Assembly (NCBI GenBank): GCA_016936535.1
Contig: JAFGXP010000017.1
Coordinates: forward strand, 124,001-188,000
Reading direction: 5' to 3'
Length of the DNA stretch: 64,000 nt
DNA from: Thiotrichales bacterium
GTDB taxonomy: Bacteria; Pseudomonadota; Gammaproteobacteria; Thiomicrospirales; Thiomicrospiraceae
Below the pieces are notes generated by a model. It was not told the origin of the DNA and did no database searches. It worked only from the letters and a program-made list of their open reading frames with translations. Position numbers and translations under genes: made by a program. Each line of letters starts with the position of its first letter. Position 1 is the stretch's first letter. Of the stretch, positions 17,623 through 30,338 are shown in pieces.

Positions 17623-17635
17623 TAATTTAAGAATA

Positions 17636-17726
17636 TGGCGGTGGACTAGGGATTCGAACCCCAGGTAGGCTATAAACCTACAACGGTTTTCAAGACCGCC
17701 GCCTTAAACCACTCAGCCAGTCCACC
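17636..17726 (-). tRNA. tRNA-Ser (anticodon TGA)
   Basis: A 91-base class II tRNA with a long variable arm (GTAGGTTTATAGCCTAC). The acceptor is GGTGGAC/GTCCACC, the anticodon loop reads CTTGAAA, and CCA is encoded. Confidence 0.97.
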
Positions 17727-17743
17727 TTGTTTTGTTGGTGCGT

Positions 17744-17771
17744 ATTATAGGCAGCTCTTGCCGATTTGCAA
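17744..17771 (-). promoter_or_regulatory. Sigma-70 promoter of tRNA-Ser
   Basis: On the minus strand TTGCAA (17771-17766), a 16-base spacer and a perfect TATAAT (17749-17744) lie about 18 bases before the tRNA, followed by the GC-containing discriminator ACGCACC. Confidence 0.75.
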
Positions 17772-17867
17772 GGCAATTTTTTGCTTTTTTTAAGAAAATC
17801 TTGATTGTCTTTCTTCTAGACAAAAAACCGTAAAATATGGCTCAAGTCCCTTTCAAAGGAAATCAGA

Positions 17868-19512
<1,645 letters not shown>

Positions 19513-19574
19513 TTATCCATTCCTAACAATAAAACAAAATTCGTAAAGGGCAATTGGTTTGCACAAGCGCTTTG

Positions 19575-19970
19575 CTACAAGCTAAGCAACGCGCGACCGG
19601 CAACTAAGCCGACCCACACCGCCGCCACCGTCAACAAGACGTTGAGTGCCATATTCCAAAAGGCTTTCGCCAGCTCGCCTACTTGCAAATACTGCAGCGT
19701 TTCAAACGAGAAGGTTGAAAAGGTGGTAAAGGCCCCTAAAAAACCGACTAATAAAAACAGACGCCATTCAATCGACAACGCCCATTTATCAATTAACAAA
19801 ACACTTAAAAACCCCATTACCAGAGAACCCAGGACATTGACCCCAAGGGTTCCCCACGCAAAATCACGACCAAGCCAAAGATAGAGTTGGTGTGACAAGG
19901 CAAAACGTGCCATCGCACCCAAGGCCCCGCCTAATGCCAGAGCAGGCCATGCCCAAACGGTCATTGTCAT
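19575..19970 (-). CDS. crcB: Fluoride ion channel CrcB (Fluc)
   Basis: A 131-residue protein with four hydrophobic helices, the typical Fluc size. Family motifs are GGALGAMARF in the first helix and FLGAFTTFSTFSFET, whose Phe and Thr residues line the fluoride path. A single copy implies the homodimeric form. The start ATG at 19970 has AAAGGAG with a 6-base spacer; an in-frame ATG follows two codons later. It lies 11 bases after rarA, probably in the same transcript. No fluoride riboswitch is visible, as expected inside an operon. Confidence 0.94.
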   Translation of the reverse strand: MTMTVWAWPALALGGALGAMARFALSHQLYLWLGRDFAWGTLGVNVLGSLVMGFLSVLLIDKWALSIEWRLFLLVGFLGAFTTFSTFSFETLQYLQVGELAKAFWNMALNVLLTVAAVWVGLVAGRALLSL

Positions 19971-19981
19971 CTCATGCTCCT

Positions 19982-21358
19982 TTATCGACGTCTTTTGTTC
20001 CTTGCTTGCTGATTTAAAGTTTCCAAATGGCGCATTTTAGCGGATATCTTAATTTCTAAGCCTCTTTCAACAGGCTGGTAATAGTTTCGTTGCGCCATTT
20101 CTTCCGGAAAGTAGCATTCGCCAGCTGCGAAGGCCTCAGGCTCATCATGGGCATAGCGATAGTCTTTGCCATAATCCAGCTGGTTCATCAACTCGGTTGG
20201 TGCATTGCGCAGATGCAACGGCACTTCATAAGAGCCTTGTTCTTTAATCTCTTTTATCGCCAATTTATACGCCATGTAAACAGCGTTTGACTTGGGTGCA
20301 ACCGCCAAATAAGTAGCCGCCTGCGCTAACGCTAAATCCCCTTCGGGAGAACCCAAACGTTCATAGGCCTGAGCCGCATCCACGGTCACTTGCAACGCTT
20401 TTGGATCCGCATTCCCAATTTCTTCACTGGCCATCCGAATCAAACGCCGAGCCAAATAACGGGGATCAACGCCTCCATCCAACATCCGTAACAACCAATA
20501 AAGTGCTGCGTTCGGATCGGAACCGCGTACCGATTTGTGCAAGGCTGAAATTTGATCGTAAAAAGCTTCTCCACCCTTATCAAACCGACGTAACCCCCCT
20601 TGAATCACCTCTTTAACCGCCAACAATTCGAGAGTGGCTGCTTGTGTGAAGGACTCTGGCCAAACCACAAAATCCATTGCTTGCTCTAAAAAATTCAATA
20701 AACGTCGCGCATCTCCATCACTGGCTGCAATTAACGCCTGAGCCGCTGCCGGTTCAATTTGCACAGGCGGAACCGAGGATGAAAGCGAATCGTCCGCTCG
20801 ATGATTCGATGTAAAATCCTCCGCCAGTTTAGCCAAGCCCTGAGCCAAAACCTGCTGTAGTTCTGCTTCATCCAAAGGCGTTAAAACCAATACTTTGGCA
20901 CGCGACAAGAGCGCATTATTCAACTCAAAGGAGGGGTTTTCGGTGGTTGCACCAATAAAGATAAAGGTACCGTCTTCAACAAAAGGCAAGAAAGCATCTT
21001 GCTGAGCCTTGTTAAAACGATGCACCTCATCCACAAATAACAAGGTCCCCTGACCAAATTGGTCCCGCTGCTTTTGCGCTGATTCAACTGCAGAACGCAC
21101 CGCTTTCACCCCGTCCAGCACGGCCGACAAGCGAATAAAGTGTAGGTTCGATTGTTGAGCCAATAAGTGCGCCAAGGTGGTTTTGCCAACACCTGGTGGC
21201 CCCCAAAAAATCAGGGAATAGAGCGTTTTGGCTTGTAACATTCGGCTCAACACTCGGTTTTTTCCCAGTAAATGGGTCTGACCAATAAAATCTTCCAAGC
21301 GTTTCGGCCTGAGCCGTTCGGCCAGCGGCTGATAGCGTGATGAGGTTGGGGAATGCAT
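19982..21358 (-). CDS. rarA: Replication-associated recombination protein A (MgsA/RarA AAA+ ATPase)
   Basis: A 458-residue clamp-loader-like AAA+ ATPase acting at stalled replication forks. Walker A is GPPGVGKTTLAHLLA, Walker B is LFVDEVHRFNKAQQDA, sensor 1 is GATTENPSF, and an Arg finger lies in LLSRAKV. The C-terminal tetramerisation region has DGGVDPRYLARRLIRMASEE. It sits in the conserved gammaproteobacterial order ftsK-lolA-rarA-(crcB)-serS, which supports the assignment strongly. Confidence 0.96.
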   Translation of the reverse strand: MHSPTSSRYQPLAERLRPKRLEDFIGQTHLLGKNRVLSRMLQAKTLYSLIFWGPPGVGKTTLAHLLAQQSNLHFIRLSAVLDGVKAVRSAVESAQKQRDQFGQGTLLFVDEVHRFNKAQQDAFLPFVEDGTFIFIGATTENPSFELNNALLSRAKVLVLTPLDEAELQQVLAQGLAKLAEDFTSNHRADDSLSSSVPPVQIEPAAAQALIAASDGDARRLLNFLEQAMDFVVWPESFTQAATLELLAVKEVIQGGLRRFDKGGEAFYDQISALHKSVRGSDPNAALYWLLRMLDGGVDPRYLARRLIRMASEEIGNADPKALQVTVDAAQAYERLGSPEGDLALAQAATYLAVAPKSNAVYMAYKLAIKEIKEQGSYEVPLHLRNAPTELMNQLDYGKDYRYAHDEPEAFAAGECYFPEEMAQRNYYQPVERGLEIKISAKMRHLETLNQQARNKRRR

Positions 21359-21367
21359 TACAACGCC

Positions 21368-22012
21368 TTATTGCAATGGGAGCGGTGTGCCGACTAAATC
21401 ATTTCCCGGCGGCACCAAAAACTGAAATTGTGCCTCATTCAGCGTCTGGTTGATTTGAATATTGCTAAAGCGAATTTTGGTGATTTTATCGCTCCCTTCA
21501 TATAACCAGGCCTCACTCATCAGCCCGTCTTTCAAAGCGATTTCAATACTTTGAAAATAGGTTGCTTCTTTAGGGGCAAGGTTGTACCACTGCATCCCTG
21601 CCCGATTGCCGGCAAATATAATGGTAAATTTGTCTTCGATTGGCTCATCATAGAGCAACCAGCTCAGTGGAATATCCCCTTGCACCTCGGCAACTGGGCG
21701 GACGGTGACCTGCTTTAAATCCTTATCCCAAACCCACAAATTAACGCCATCCAGCACAATTTTCTGGCCGTCTTTCTGCGCATACTCCCAAACCAATCGA
21801 CTGGGTCTGGAAAGCTGAAAATGGCCTTTATCGGCCTTTTGCACAAATTCCATCAACCCATCTTCTTGCAATACCTGAGAAAAATCCGCTTCAAATGTTT
21901 TGAGCTGATTGACAAAATCTTGTAACGGATGCGCCCAGAGCGCGCCACTCAACAACATTGAACTGGCCATACTCAAGCCTAAAACCCAACCTTTCCACTT
22001 TTTACTGCGCAT
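21368..22012 (-). CDS. lolA: Outer-membrane lipoprotein carrier protein
   Basis: A 214-residue periplasmic chaperone that moves lipoproteins from the LolCDE complex to LolB. The signal peptide spans about residues 1-27 (cleavage after SGALWA). The mature part shows the LolA pattern: FEADFSQVLQ, RPSRLVWEY, LDGVNLWVWDKDLKQVTVRP and a C-terminal beta-rich region. The length is normal. It lies 9 bases before rarA and 20 bases after ftsK. Confidence 0.95.
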   Translation of the reverse strand: MRSKKWKGWVLGLSMASSMLLSGALWAHPLQDFVNQLKTFEADFSQVLQEDGLMEFVQKADKGHFQLSRPSRLVWEYAQKDGQKIVLDGVNLWVWDKDLKQVTVRPVAEVQGDIPLSWLLYDEPIEDKFTIIFAGNRAGMQWYNLAPKEATYFQSIEIALKDGLMSEAWLYEGSDKITKIRFSNIQINQTLNEAQFQFLVPPGNDLVGTPLPLQ

Positions 22013-22032
22013 TGAGACCCCTTAATACCTGA

Positions 22033-25000
22033 CTAATCACGGAAATGGTCACCGCCGACGAGCACTTCGCGTTGCCCACCGGATGTTTTGGCAGAAGCAA
22101 TCAAGCCCGAACGCTCCATCGCCTCAACAATCCGCGCCGAACGATTATACCCAATCGAAAATTGACGTTGTATCAGTGACACCGAAACCTTACGATTTTC
22201 AATGGCAAAATTCACAATTTGATCATACAAAGGATCTTCTTCAGCGCTTTTCGCTGAAGCGGCACTCCCGCCATTGTCTTCCGGTTCAAAAGATTGCGTG
22301 ATGGCTTGTAGGTACTGTGGCTCACCTTGCGAGCGCACAAATTCCGCAACGCGAATCACTTCTTCATCGGTCATAAAAGCCCCGTGCACCCGCTTGGGAG
22401 AACCGGATCCGGGTGCCAGATACAACATATCACCCATCCCTAAAAGCTGCTCGGCTCCGCCTTGGTCCAAGATGGTTCGCGAGTCGATTTTGGTGTTGAC
22501 CATAAACGAAATCCGCGTGGGAATATTGGCCTTAATCAACCCGGTAATCACATTTACCGAGGGTCGCTGAGTCGCAAGAATCAAATGAATGCCGGCGGCA
22601 CGCGCCTTTTGTGCAATACGAGCAATCAATTGCTCGACCTCTTTACCAACAACCATAATCATGTCGGCAAATTCATCGACCACCACCACAATATAGGGCA
22701 GGGGTGTCAAGGTCGGCGGCGCTTCGGCCATATCATGACCGTAACTGGCCAACTGCTGATAAAGCGGGTCCGCAATCGGCGTACCTTGATCGATCGCCGT
22801 CTGAACCTTAAGGTTAAAGCCGGCAATATTACGCACGCCCATCTTAGCCATTAACTGGTAACGACGGTCCATTTCAAAGACACACCAGCGCAATGCATTG
22901 GCTGCATCATTCATATCGGTGACCACCGGCGTAAGCAAATGCGGAATATCTTCATAGACTGATAATTCAAGCATCTTCGGGTCAATCATAATCAAACGCA
23001 CTTCTTGAGGGCTGGCCTTAAACAACATGCTCAAAATCATGCTATTGACCCCCACAGATTTGCCCGCTCCGGTTGTTCCCGCCACCAACAAATGCGGCAT
23101 TCTGGCAATGTCGGCCACCACAGGTTTGCCGGCAATATCTTTACCGATAGCAATACTTAAAGGCGATTTGGCTTTTTGAAATTCAGGAGACGAGAGCACA
23201 TCACGGAAACTGACAATTTCGCGTTTTTCGTTTGGAATTTCGATGCCGACTACCGACTTTCCAGGAATTACATCCACCACACGCACCGACTTCACCGACA
23301 ACACTCGTGCCAAATCTTTCGCCAAATTATTAATCTGCGATACCTTCACCCCTGGAGCGGGCAAGATTTCAAAGCGTGTCACCACCGGTCCTGGTTGCAC
23401 CATCTCAACCGTCACCTTGACATTAAACTCGGCCAAACGCTGTTCCAGTAAAAACGATAAATCGGTGAGTTCCTCTTCACTGAATCCATCTTCTTCTGGT
23501 TCGTATGGGTTCAACAACGCCAAATCTGGCAATTTAGGCGCTAAAGCACCGCTCAAGCGATTTGAAGCGGGAACGGGGGGATTCACTCGCGTTTTCTCTG
23601 CCGTCTGTTCCTTGCTGGCCTCTTCAGCTGGATGGGTCTCAACACTTTGCTCACGCGGTTTAACTTGAGCTTCTGCAAACACGGGATTGCCTGCTTGTGG
23701 CCCACTCGCCTGAACCTCAGTCCAAGGGGTAGAATCATCCTCTACCACCTTGTTTTGCTGTGGCTGCACTGGTGGCCTCGCCGAATCTTCTTGCGGGTCT
23801 TGAGGCAAAGGCTTTGACCAAGGTGTTAAAACAAACGCTTCTGCTTCCACCGATGTTTGCGTGTGAGATTCCGTCGGCATAGTCGGTTGAACCAGTGATG
23901 GATCCATTTGTGCCGAAGTCATCTGGCCGGCAAGCTTTATTGGTGCAGTTTCCATTGTCAATGGACTGGATGGGTTAAGAGGCGTTATGACCTTTTGAGA
24001 TTCGGCTTGTCCAGAATTAGGCGTCTCCCTATCCCACTGCTCAAGCCCCAACTCCTTAGCGGCTTCGGTTTTAACCCAATCGCGTGACGGAAGCGCCTGT
24101 GCTTTCTCTGCACGCTGTTTTAATTTTTCACGTTCCAGTGGTTGTAACGCCTCTCGTAACCGACAAACTAATTTCTGACAGCGTTCCGACGCCACGACTC
24201 GGCCTTGCCATTGCATTCGCGCCCAGTCGATAAAATTTAAGGTTAGTCGGCCCGTGACCTCCAGAATGGTCAGCCAAGACTGGCTCAGTAACAAACTGAT
24301 TGACAAAGCAAATAAACCTAGCAATATCAATGTAGTGGCTAATAAATCTAAACCGTTTAGCAAAAGGCTGCTAAAGACATCCCCCCAAATTCCACCTGGC
24401 GAAAACGGCAGTTCATTCGAGAAAACGCTGGGATGCAAAAACAAATTGGCCATGCCTGCACCGGCAGTAACCATCAAGAAAACCCCAAGCAAACTGAAAA
24501 AGAAGCGATAAAAATCAATCTCACCTTCCTCATCGTGCAAGGGTAATCGTAAGGTGAACCAACCCGCCAATAGAATGCCTATCGGAATTAAATACGCAAA
24601 AACACCCACCATTGACAACAGCAACGAAGCGATCCAAGCGCCTGTCTTACCGCCGTAATTTTGCACTTCTCCACTGCCTGAAGCACTGTTAAATCCCGGA
24701 TCTTCTTGGTGATAACCAACCAAAACAATGGTTAGGAACACCGCAAATAAAATGCAAAAAATCAGAACAATATCTTTTAAAACCCAGCCATACGAAAGCG
24801 AAACCGGCTGTGCCAGCATCGGTTTTTCAAGGGCTTTCAAGGATGAACTTAACTCAGCAGTAGGCGCAGGATCGGGTTGTGGCGGTTCAATTACAGGTTC
24901 AACTACAGGTTCAACCGGCAATTCGCCTGCGGTTTGAGACACATCAGTAGACTGTGATTCGGCGCGTAATGCCGCATTCTTACGCCGTGCGGCAGACATT

Positions 25001-25035
25001 TTGATGGCGGTGCGACTGGTTTGATCTAAGGGCAC
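22033..25035 (-). CDS. ftsK: DNA translocase FtsK
   Basis: A 1000-residue septal DNA pump that clears chromosomes and activates XerCD at dif. A cytoplasmic N-terminal extension of about 85 residues precedes four to five transmembrane helices (about 88-260). A Pro/Gln-rich linker (about 300-510) is followed by the motor: Walker [13 protein letters not shown], Walker [11 protein letters not shown], and [20 protein letters not shown]. The C-terminal gamma winged helix, which reads KOPS sequences, shows [19 protein letters not shown]. The linker is shorter than in E. coli FtsK. It is the first gene of the ftsK-lolA-rarA-crcB group. Confidence 0.96.
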   Translation of the reverse strand: MPLDQTSRTAIKMSAARRKNAALRAESQSTDVSQTAGELPVEPVVEPVIEPPQPDPAPTAELSSSLKALEKPMLAQPVSLSYGWVLKDIVLIFCILFAVFLTIVLVGYHQEDPGFNSASGSGEVQNYGGKTGAWIASLLLSMVGVFAYLIPIGILLAGWFTLRLPLHDEEGEIDFYRFFFSLLGVFLMVTAGAGMANLFLHPSVFSNELPFSPGGIWGDVFSSLLLNGLDLLATTLILLGLFALSISLLLSQSWLTILEVTGRLTLNFIDWARMQWQGRVVASERCQKLVCRLREALQPLEREKLKQRAEKAQALPSRDWVKTEAAKELGLEQWDRETPNSGQAESQKVITPLNPSSPLTMETAPIKLAGQMTSAQMDPSLVQPTMPTESHTQTSVEAEAFVLTPWSKPLPQDPQEDSARPPVQPQQNKVVEDDSTPWTEVQASGPQAGNPVFAEAQVKPREQSVETHPAEEASKEQTAEKTRVNPPVPASNRLSGALAPKLPDLALLNPYEPEEDGFSEEELTDLSFLLEQRLAEFNVKVTVEMVQPGPVVTRFEILPAPGVKVSQINNLAKDLARVLSVKSVRVVDVIPGKSVVGIEIPNEKREIVSFRDVLSSPEFQKAKSPLSIAIGKDIAGKPVVADIARMPHLLVAGTTGAGKSVGVNSMILSMLFKASPQEVRLIMIDPKMLELSVYEDIPHLLTPVVTDMNDAANALRWCVFEMDRRYQLMAKMGVRNIAGFNLKVQTAIDQGTPIADPLYQQLASYGHDMAEAPPTLTPLPYIVVVVDEFADMIMVVGKEVEQLIARIAQKARAAGIHLILATQRPSVNVITGLIKANIPTRISFMVNTKIDSRTILDQGGAEQLLGMGDMLYLAPGSGSPKRVHGAFMTDEEVIRVAEFVRSQGEPQYLQAITQSFEPEDNGGSAASAKSAEEDPLYDQIVNFAIENRKVSVSLIQRQFSIGYNRSARIVEAMERSGLIASAKTSGGQREVLVGGDHFRD

Positions 25036-26566
<1,531 letters not shown>

Positions 26567-26590
26567 GGGTCAATTTGGAGACCAAAAACG

Positions 26591-27307
26591 ATGCAATTAA
26601 GACTCCCTTTCGCACTGCTGTGCGCCCTCGGATTTACCGCTCAGACGGCCGTTGCACAATCACCAGCACCCCATCCTCAGCTGAGCACCATCGAGCAACA
26701 AGCGAGTTATACCCTAGGCGTGGACTTGGCGAAAAATCTGCGTCAAGAAGGATTGGAAATTGATGCCAAAGCGCTCAGCATGGGCTTACAGGATGCCCTA
26801 AATGGCGCGCCTCTGGCACTCAGCGAGGCTCAAATGAGCCAAGCGATTCAAGAAGCCCAAAAAATGATGCAAGCCAAACAAGAAGCGGCACGTAAAGTAG
26901 AAGCGGAAAAAAACGCTCAAGCGGGCAATGCGTATCGACTCAAATACGCAGAGCAATCTGGGGTTCTAACGACCAAAAGCGGCATTCTATATAAGGTGTT
27001 GACCCAGGGCGAAGGCCAATCACCAAGCACGGAAGACAGCATCTTTACCCACTATGAGGGGCGCTTTATTGACGACAAGGTGTTTGACAGCTCTTATCAG
27101 CGAGGCCGTGCTTTAAAAATTCGTGCAACGGATGTGATTAAAGGCTGGGGAGAAATCTTACAAATGATGAAGCCGGGCGATAAATGGGAAGTCGTTATTC
27201 CCCCTGAGCTGGCGTATGGCGAAAAAGGTGCTGGGGAAATGATTGGCCCAAATCAGACGCTGATTTTCACCATCGAGCTGATCTCTTTTGGTAAAGAAGA
27301 TTCTTAA
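26591..27307 (+). CDS. FKBP-type peptidyl-prolyl isomerase, periplasmic (Mip/FkpA type)
   Basis: A 238-residue protein with a signal peptide (cleavage after TAVA, about residue 23). The N-terminal dimerisation domain contains YTLGVDLAKNLRQEGLEID and a long helix (about 75-120, Gln/Lys/Ala-rich). The C-terminal FKBP domain shows FTHYEGRFIDDKVFDSSYQRG, VIKGWGEILQMMKPGDKWEVVIPPELAYGEKG (in parts) and LIFTIELI. This is the Mip/FkpA architecture, which folds periplasmic proteins. TTGGAG precedes the ATG at 26591. Confidence 0.93.
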   Translation: MQLRLPFALLCALGFTAQTAVAQSPAPHPQLSTIEQQASYTLGVDLAKNLRQEGLEIDAKALSMGLQDALNGAPLALSEAQMSQAIQEAQKMMQAKQEAARKVEAEKNAQAGNAYRLKYAEQSGVLTTKSGILYKVLTQGEGQSPSTEDSIFTHYEGRFIDDKVFDSSYQRGRALKIRATDVIKGWGEILQMMKPGDKWEVVIPPELAYGEKGAGEMIGPNQTLIFTIELISFGKEDS

Positions 27308-27324
27308 TCTTGACTGGATCGGCC

Positions 27325-27356
27325 TCGCGCAGGATTAGGAGTAAACTTCTGCGCGA
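27325..27356. repeat. Perfect 8-bp inverted repeat after the isomerase gene
   Basis: TCGCGCAG and CTGCGCGA flank a 16-base loop, with additional GCC/GGC pairing outside. No T-run follows, so it may be an RNA-stabilising 3' hairpin or a rho-dependent end rather than an intrinsic terminator. Confidence 0.6.
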
Positions 27357-27446
27357 TGGCAGCAAAAGAAGAGTTTTAAAACGCAGATAGAACGCATGAA
27401 CGAACGCGAAAATGGGGATTTAGCAGCGTAAAGATGAAATCGTAGG

Positions 27447-27485
27447 CAAAAAAAAGCCCCAAGCAATCATAAGGGTTGATTGGGG
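27447..27485 (-). terminator. Minus-strand rho-independent terminator
   Basis: Read on the minus strand, CCCCAATCAA..TTGCTTGGGG forms an interrupted stem followed by C and eight T. The nearest minus-strand gene ends 660 bases away (28144), so the transcript it ends is either a very long 3' tail or a separate small RNA. Confidence 0.7.
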
Positions 27486-28032
27486 GGGTTCCATATAACT
27501 GGGAACAATCTTAGCTCTTTTAGAGGAGTGTTGTAATGAAACAACGACTACAATCTTAAACTAAGCCATGCGGAATATCAATATTTTCTAATATTAAAAA
27601 GTGTGAATAAATCCTGACCTAATTAAATATTTATCAATACAAAAATACAGGATTAACACCAGTAACAAGTAGGAGCCATAAACTAAGTTAATTGAAACAC
27701 TTAAGAATTTGTTGCCAAACGCCCAATCGTTCCAAAGCTACATGAATCTCTATTAAGAGATGTCTCTATTAAAAGAGGTTTTAACCGAAAGCAACAAAAC
27801 CTTGGTTAACCAACACACCCAATCGACGCCTCCCCGAGTGACACAAATACTCAACATTCGAGACATCAACCCTTTAAAAAGACACAGAATAAATCGCCGT
27901 TAACTTCATCAAAATCCTGCAAGGCGCAAATTTTGGCTTGCTTCGACATTCATAGCCAAAGCAATAAATGAGAAGCGTAGAAATTAAATTGCCCCAGCAA
28001 AACGCACCCATATCTGCCTAAAACCATTTGGA

Positions 28033-28062
28033 TTTGTTCGGATTCTGTTTGTTCGGATACTG
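28033..28062. repeat. Two tandem 15-bp repeats
   Basis: TTTGTTCGGATTCTG is followed directly by TTTGTTCGGATACTG (14 of 15 bases identical). It lies beyond the 3' end of the NIF3-like gene, with no gene start near enough to make it an obvious operator. Confidence 0.85.
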
Positions 28063-28143
28063 TTTAAATTCAGCCAACCTCAAAAACCCAATCATCCCGA
28101 GCCGTTTCAATCAGACTAAATTACGAAGAGAAAGACAAATTGC

Positions 28144-28482
28144 TTAATCGAGAACCGAGCAGATTTGCCTTGCGTCTAATCCAACTTGCAAGAAATAAGC
28201 CGGTTCTTCATAAGGATGGGTGTTAAAAAACGCTTGTAATGCGGCTGTTAAGTGCGCTTCATCAATGACCATCTCAACCTTGTATTCCGCGAGACACTCT
28301 CGCTGTCCCACTTGACCAATAAAGGGCTGTGCTGCCAATAAGGGTTCAAATTGTCCCTGACCCAAAGTTTGCCAGGCACAGCGCTGATAATCGCCAATAC
28401 GACCCGCACCCGCAGCAAAGAGTGCTTCCTTAACCGCTTCGAGATGCGTTTCAGGTACATAAAATGCAAATTGATAAAGCAC
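28144..28482 (-). CDS. NIF3-like single-domain protein (YqfO/CutA-like fold)
   Basis: A 112-residue protein matching the small stand-alone relatives of the domain inserted in NIF3/YqfO proteins. Typical segments are FYVPETHLEAVKEALFAAGA, GRIGDYQRCAWQTLGQGQF, PFIGQVGQ and the C-terminal HPYEEPAY. Function is unknown for the family. The frame is open from ATG 28542, but GTG at 28482 has GAGGAG six bases upstream and yields the family's usual length of 105-112, so I prefer it. It is a lone minus-strand gene. Confidence 0.82.
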   Translation of the reverse strand: MLYQFAFYVPETHLEAVKEALFAAGAGRIGDYQRCAWQTLGQGQFEPLLAAQPFIGQVGQRECLAEYKVEMVIDEAHLTAALQAFFNTHPYEEPAYFLQVGLDARQICSVLD

Positions 28483-28651
28483 ACCTTTCTCCTCATATAC
28501 AACAAACCTAGCGTCCGCCGACAGATTCTTACCAAGCCGCACCGGAATTCCCTAAAATACGCCTTGATAAAACTCGTTCAGCCAATTGGCTCGACCAGAT
28601 CGTAGTTGACTCTGGACCCACCTAAAAATATTAAAGGAGCCTTTTCCGTCT

Positions 28652-28921
28652 ATGCGCTTATTACTGATTACCTACGCTGTAATTTTACTATTGGGCGTCA
28701 GCGCTTTTCTGACCGAAAAGCACTATCTCGCGAATATTGGCGGTTTTATTGCCGCAATTGGCTTTATGCTGGTTTACTTTAAAGATCGACCAGAAGAAGA
28801 AACACCGCAGCAGAAAAAGAAGCGTACTTACTGGTACCTCGTCTTTGCAACAGGACTGGTATTTAGCTTATTGTTCGGCAGTTTTTGGAATACCCACATG
28901 GGTAATATGGCGGTGCGTTAA
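28652..28921 (+). CDS. Small membrane protein of unknown function
   Basis: An 89-residue protein with three hydrophobic segments (about 2-18, 27-43 and 60-78), the second followed by a charged, Glu/Gln/Lys-rich loop (DRPEEETPQQKKKR). AAAGGAG nine bases upstream supports the start. No family was recognised. It ends 46 bases before the convergent chemoreceptor gene, and there is no clear terminator between them. Confidence 0.7.
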   Translation: MRLLLITYAVILLLGVSAFLTEKHYLANIGGFIAAIGFMLVYFKDRPEEETPQQKKKRTYWYLVFATGLVFSLLFGSFWNTHMGNMAVR

Positions 28922-28967
28922 ATCCACCGCTTGGGGAAGGCAGTGGAAAGCCGCAGGCAAAGCGCGG

Positions 28968-30230
28968 TTAGAAAAGCTCAATCTCACCTTCGTCCATTGA
29001 GTCGGTGTTCACGCGAGCCATTCTGCCATGCTCCATTTGTTCGCGTCGCTGCTGGATTTTTTCTCGCAACTGGACAACCCTTTGATGGTATTGCCCTTCG
29101 TCTTCCGCTGGTTGCTGTTGATTTTGCAGGGTAAAAGCGTGAACCTCATTGGAAAATTGCTGGAGCTGTTGCAGATGACTGATAATTTGTTCGACAAGCT
29201 GGCGAACAATGTCTTCAAACTGCAAAGAGCGCACCGCATTCGAGACGCTTTTTTCGATTTCGGTAATCATGCCGGAAACATCCCCTAACTTACTGGAAAT
29301 TCCCTCGTTCATTGCCGACAAGTCCCCCAACATCACACCCACTTTATTATGGGAAGAAACCGCGTGCTCCATGTCTTTACTCGCCGTTTCGCTGACAATA
29401 TGGCGGACCTGATCCACGGTCATTCGCGCTTTTTCAGCCTGTTTACGAATCTGCTCGTTCAAAATATTGGAGTTTAACGACAATTTACGTACTTCATCGG
29501 CCACGACTGCAAAACCACGCCCAGCTTCACCGGCTCGCGCCGCCTCAATCGCTGCATTCAGAGCTAATAAATTGGTTTGGTCAGCAATTCCCTTAACATC
29601 TTTGAGTAGATTGAAAATCGCTTCAATCTGCCCAACCATATCATCAATTTTCTCAACCGTTTCTTTGCTGCGCTGTGAGGCGTTCGTCAATAAATCAATC
29701 AAATACTGCAGCACCGATTTAATCTCTGCCGAAAACTGGTGAATAGACATTTGATTCCGGCCATCTCCTCCCAAATTATCGAGCAAAGACAAAACCAGTT
29801 GGTACTCCTCACGCGTTTGCTGATGCAATCCCGAAAAACTGTGATTTAAGGTTTCTATTGCCTCTCCAACCAAATCTTTCACTTGCGTCAGTTCGCCGCG
29901 TACCACGTCAACTTCTCGCTCAATCGCTGCGTCAAATTCCTGAACCACTTCCTGCAAGGCCTGCTCGGCCACTGCCGCATTCAATGTGACTGATTTTCGC
30001 GCAGCCACAACGGGGTGACCATTTGCCGCTTGCTGCAAGGCTTGACGCCGGTGCTGCTGGTTTTGTTGCGCAGCCTCTTGCTGCTGTTGCCACCACAAGG
30101 TGAACAACCAGCTTGCCGAGATCGACACCATTAAAATCAGACTTAACCAACGGTTTTCAATCAAGCTAAGCCCCATTGCAATCAGGGTAACAAGCAGAGG
30201 AATCCAATGGGATTTGATTAGGGGCAACAT
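28968..30230 (-). CDS. Short methyl-accepting chemotaxis-type receptor
   Basis: A 420-residue protein. Two adjacent hydrophobic helices at the N-terminus (about 8-45) leave almost no periplasmic part, so it senses an internal or membrane signal. A long helical region follows, and the conserved signalling tip [20 protein letters not shown] with [12 protein letters not shown] is intact. The region after the tip ends in an Arg/Glu-rich helix. I chose ATG 30230 because AAGGA lies eight bases upstream; the open frame reaches 30305. A sigma-54-like site lies 50 bases upstream. It follows cheR-cheB on the same strand. Confidence 0.88.
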   Translation of the reverse strand: MLPLIKSHWIPLLVTLIAMGLSLIENRWLSLILMVSISASWLFTLWWQQQQEAAQQNQQHRRQALQQAANGHPVVAARKSVTLNAAVAEQALQEVVQEFDAAIEREVDVVRGELTQVKDLVGEAIETLNHSFSGLHQQTREEYQLVLSLLDNLGGDGRNQMSIHQFSAEIKSVLQYLIDLLTNASQRSKETVEKIDDMVGQIEAIFNLLKDVKGIADQTNLLALNAAIEAARAGEAGRGFAVVADEVRKLSLNSNILNEQIRKQAEKARMTVDQVRHIVSETASKDMEHAVSSHNKVGVMLGDLSAMNEGISSKLGDVSGMITEIEKSVSNAVRSLQFEDIVRQLVEQIISHLQQLQQFSNEVHAFTLQNQQQPAEDEGQYHQRVVQLREKIQQRREQMEHGRMARVNTDSMDEGEIELF

Positions 30231-30279
30231 GCAATTTTCCTTTTCTGTATCTTGGCGAACGCCGATGTTTTTGGTGAAA

Positions 30280-30294
30280 GCAGAAAATATGCCA
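30280..30294 (-). promoter_or_regulatory. Sigma-54 promoter candidate for the chemoreceptor gene
   Basis: The minus strand reads TGGCATATTTTCTGC: GG and GC separated by exactly 10 bases, with TGGCA at -24 and TGC at -12, about 50 bases before ATG 30230. This fits the sigma-54/FleQ-type flagellar regulon. Confidence 0.65.
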
Positions 30295-30338
30295 GCACCA
30301 AGCAACTAAAAGATTACTGTTCCTTTTTGCCGTTAAAC

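Larger units (their letters stand above)
27357..28143. other. Gene-free stretch with hairpins, mini-ORF and tandem repeats
   Basis: No protein of credible size on either strand. Structure is nevertheless present: a minus-strand terminator (27447-27485), a GTTCC/GGAAC hairpin (about 27488-27505), a GAGGAG ribosome site before a 7-codon ORF (MKQRLQS, 27536-27559), two successive TCTCT/AGAGA-type hairpins (27747-27777), and a 15-bp tandem repeat (28033-28062). An untranslated RNA or an eroded gene would explain these; I cannot tell which. Confidence 0.5.

Noticed and set aside
17093-17668. 191-codon frame as an intact gene
   Set aside because: Only the first 60 codons resemble IS3 OrfB; the rest is unrelated and runs into tRNA-Ser.
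27536-27559. Seven-codon ORF as a real peptide gene
   Set aside because: It has a good ribosome site but no conservation evidence and no regulated gene downstream for a leader peptide; described only within the gene-free region.
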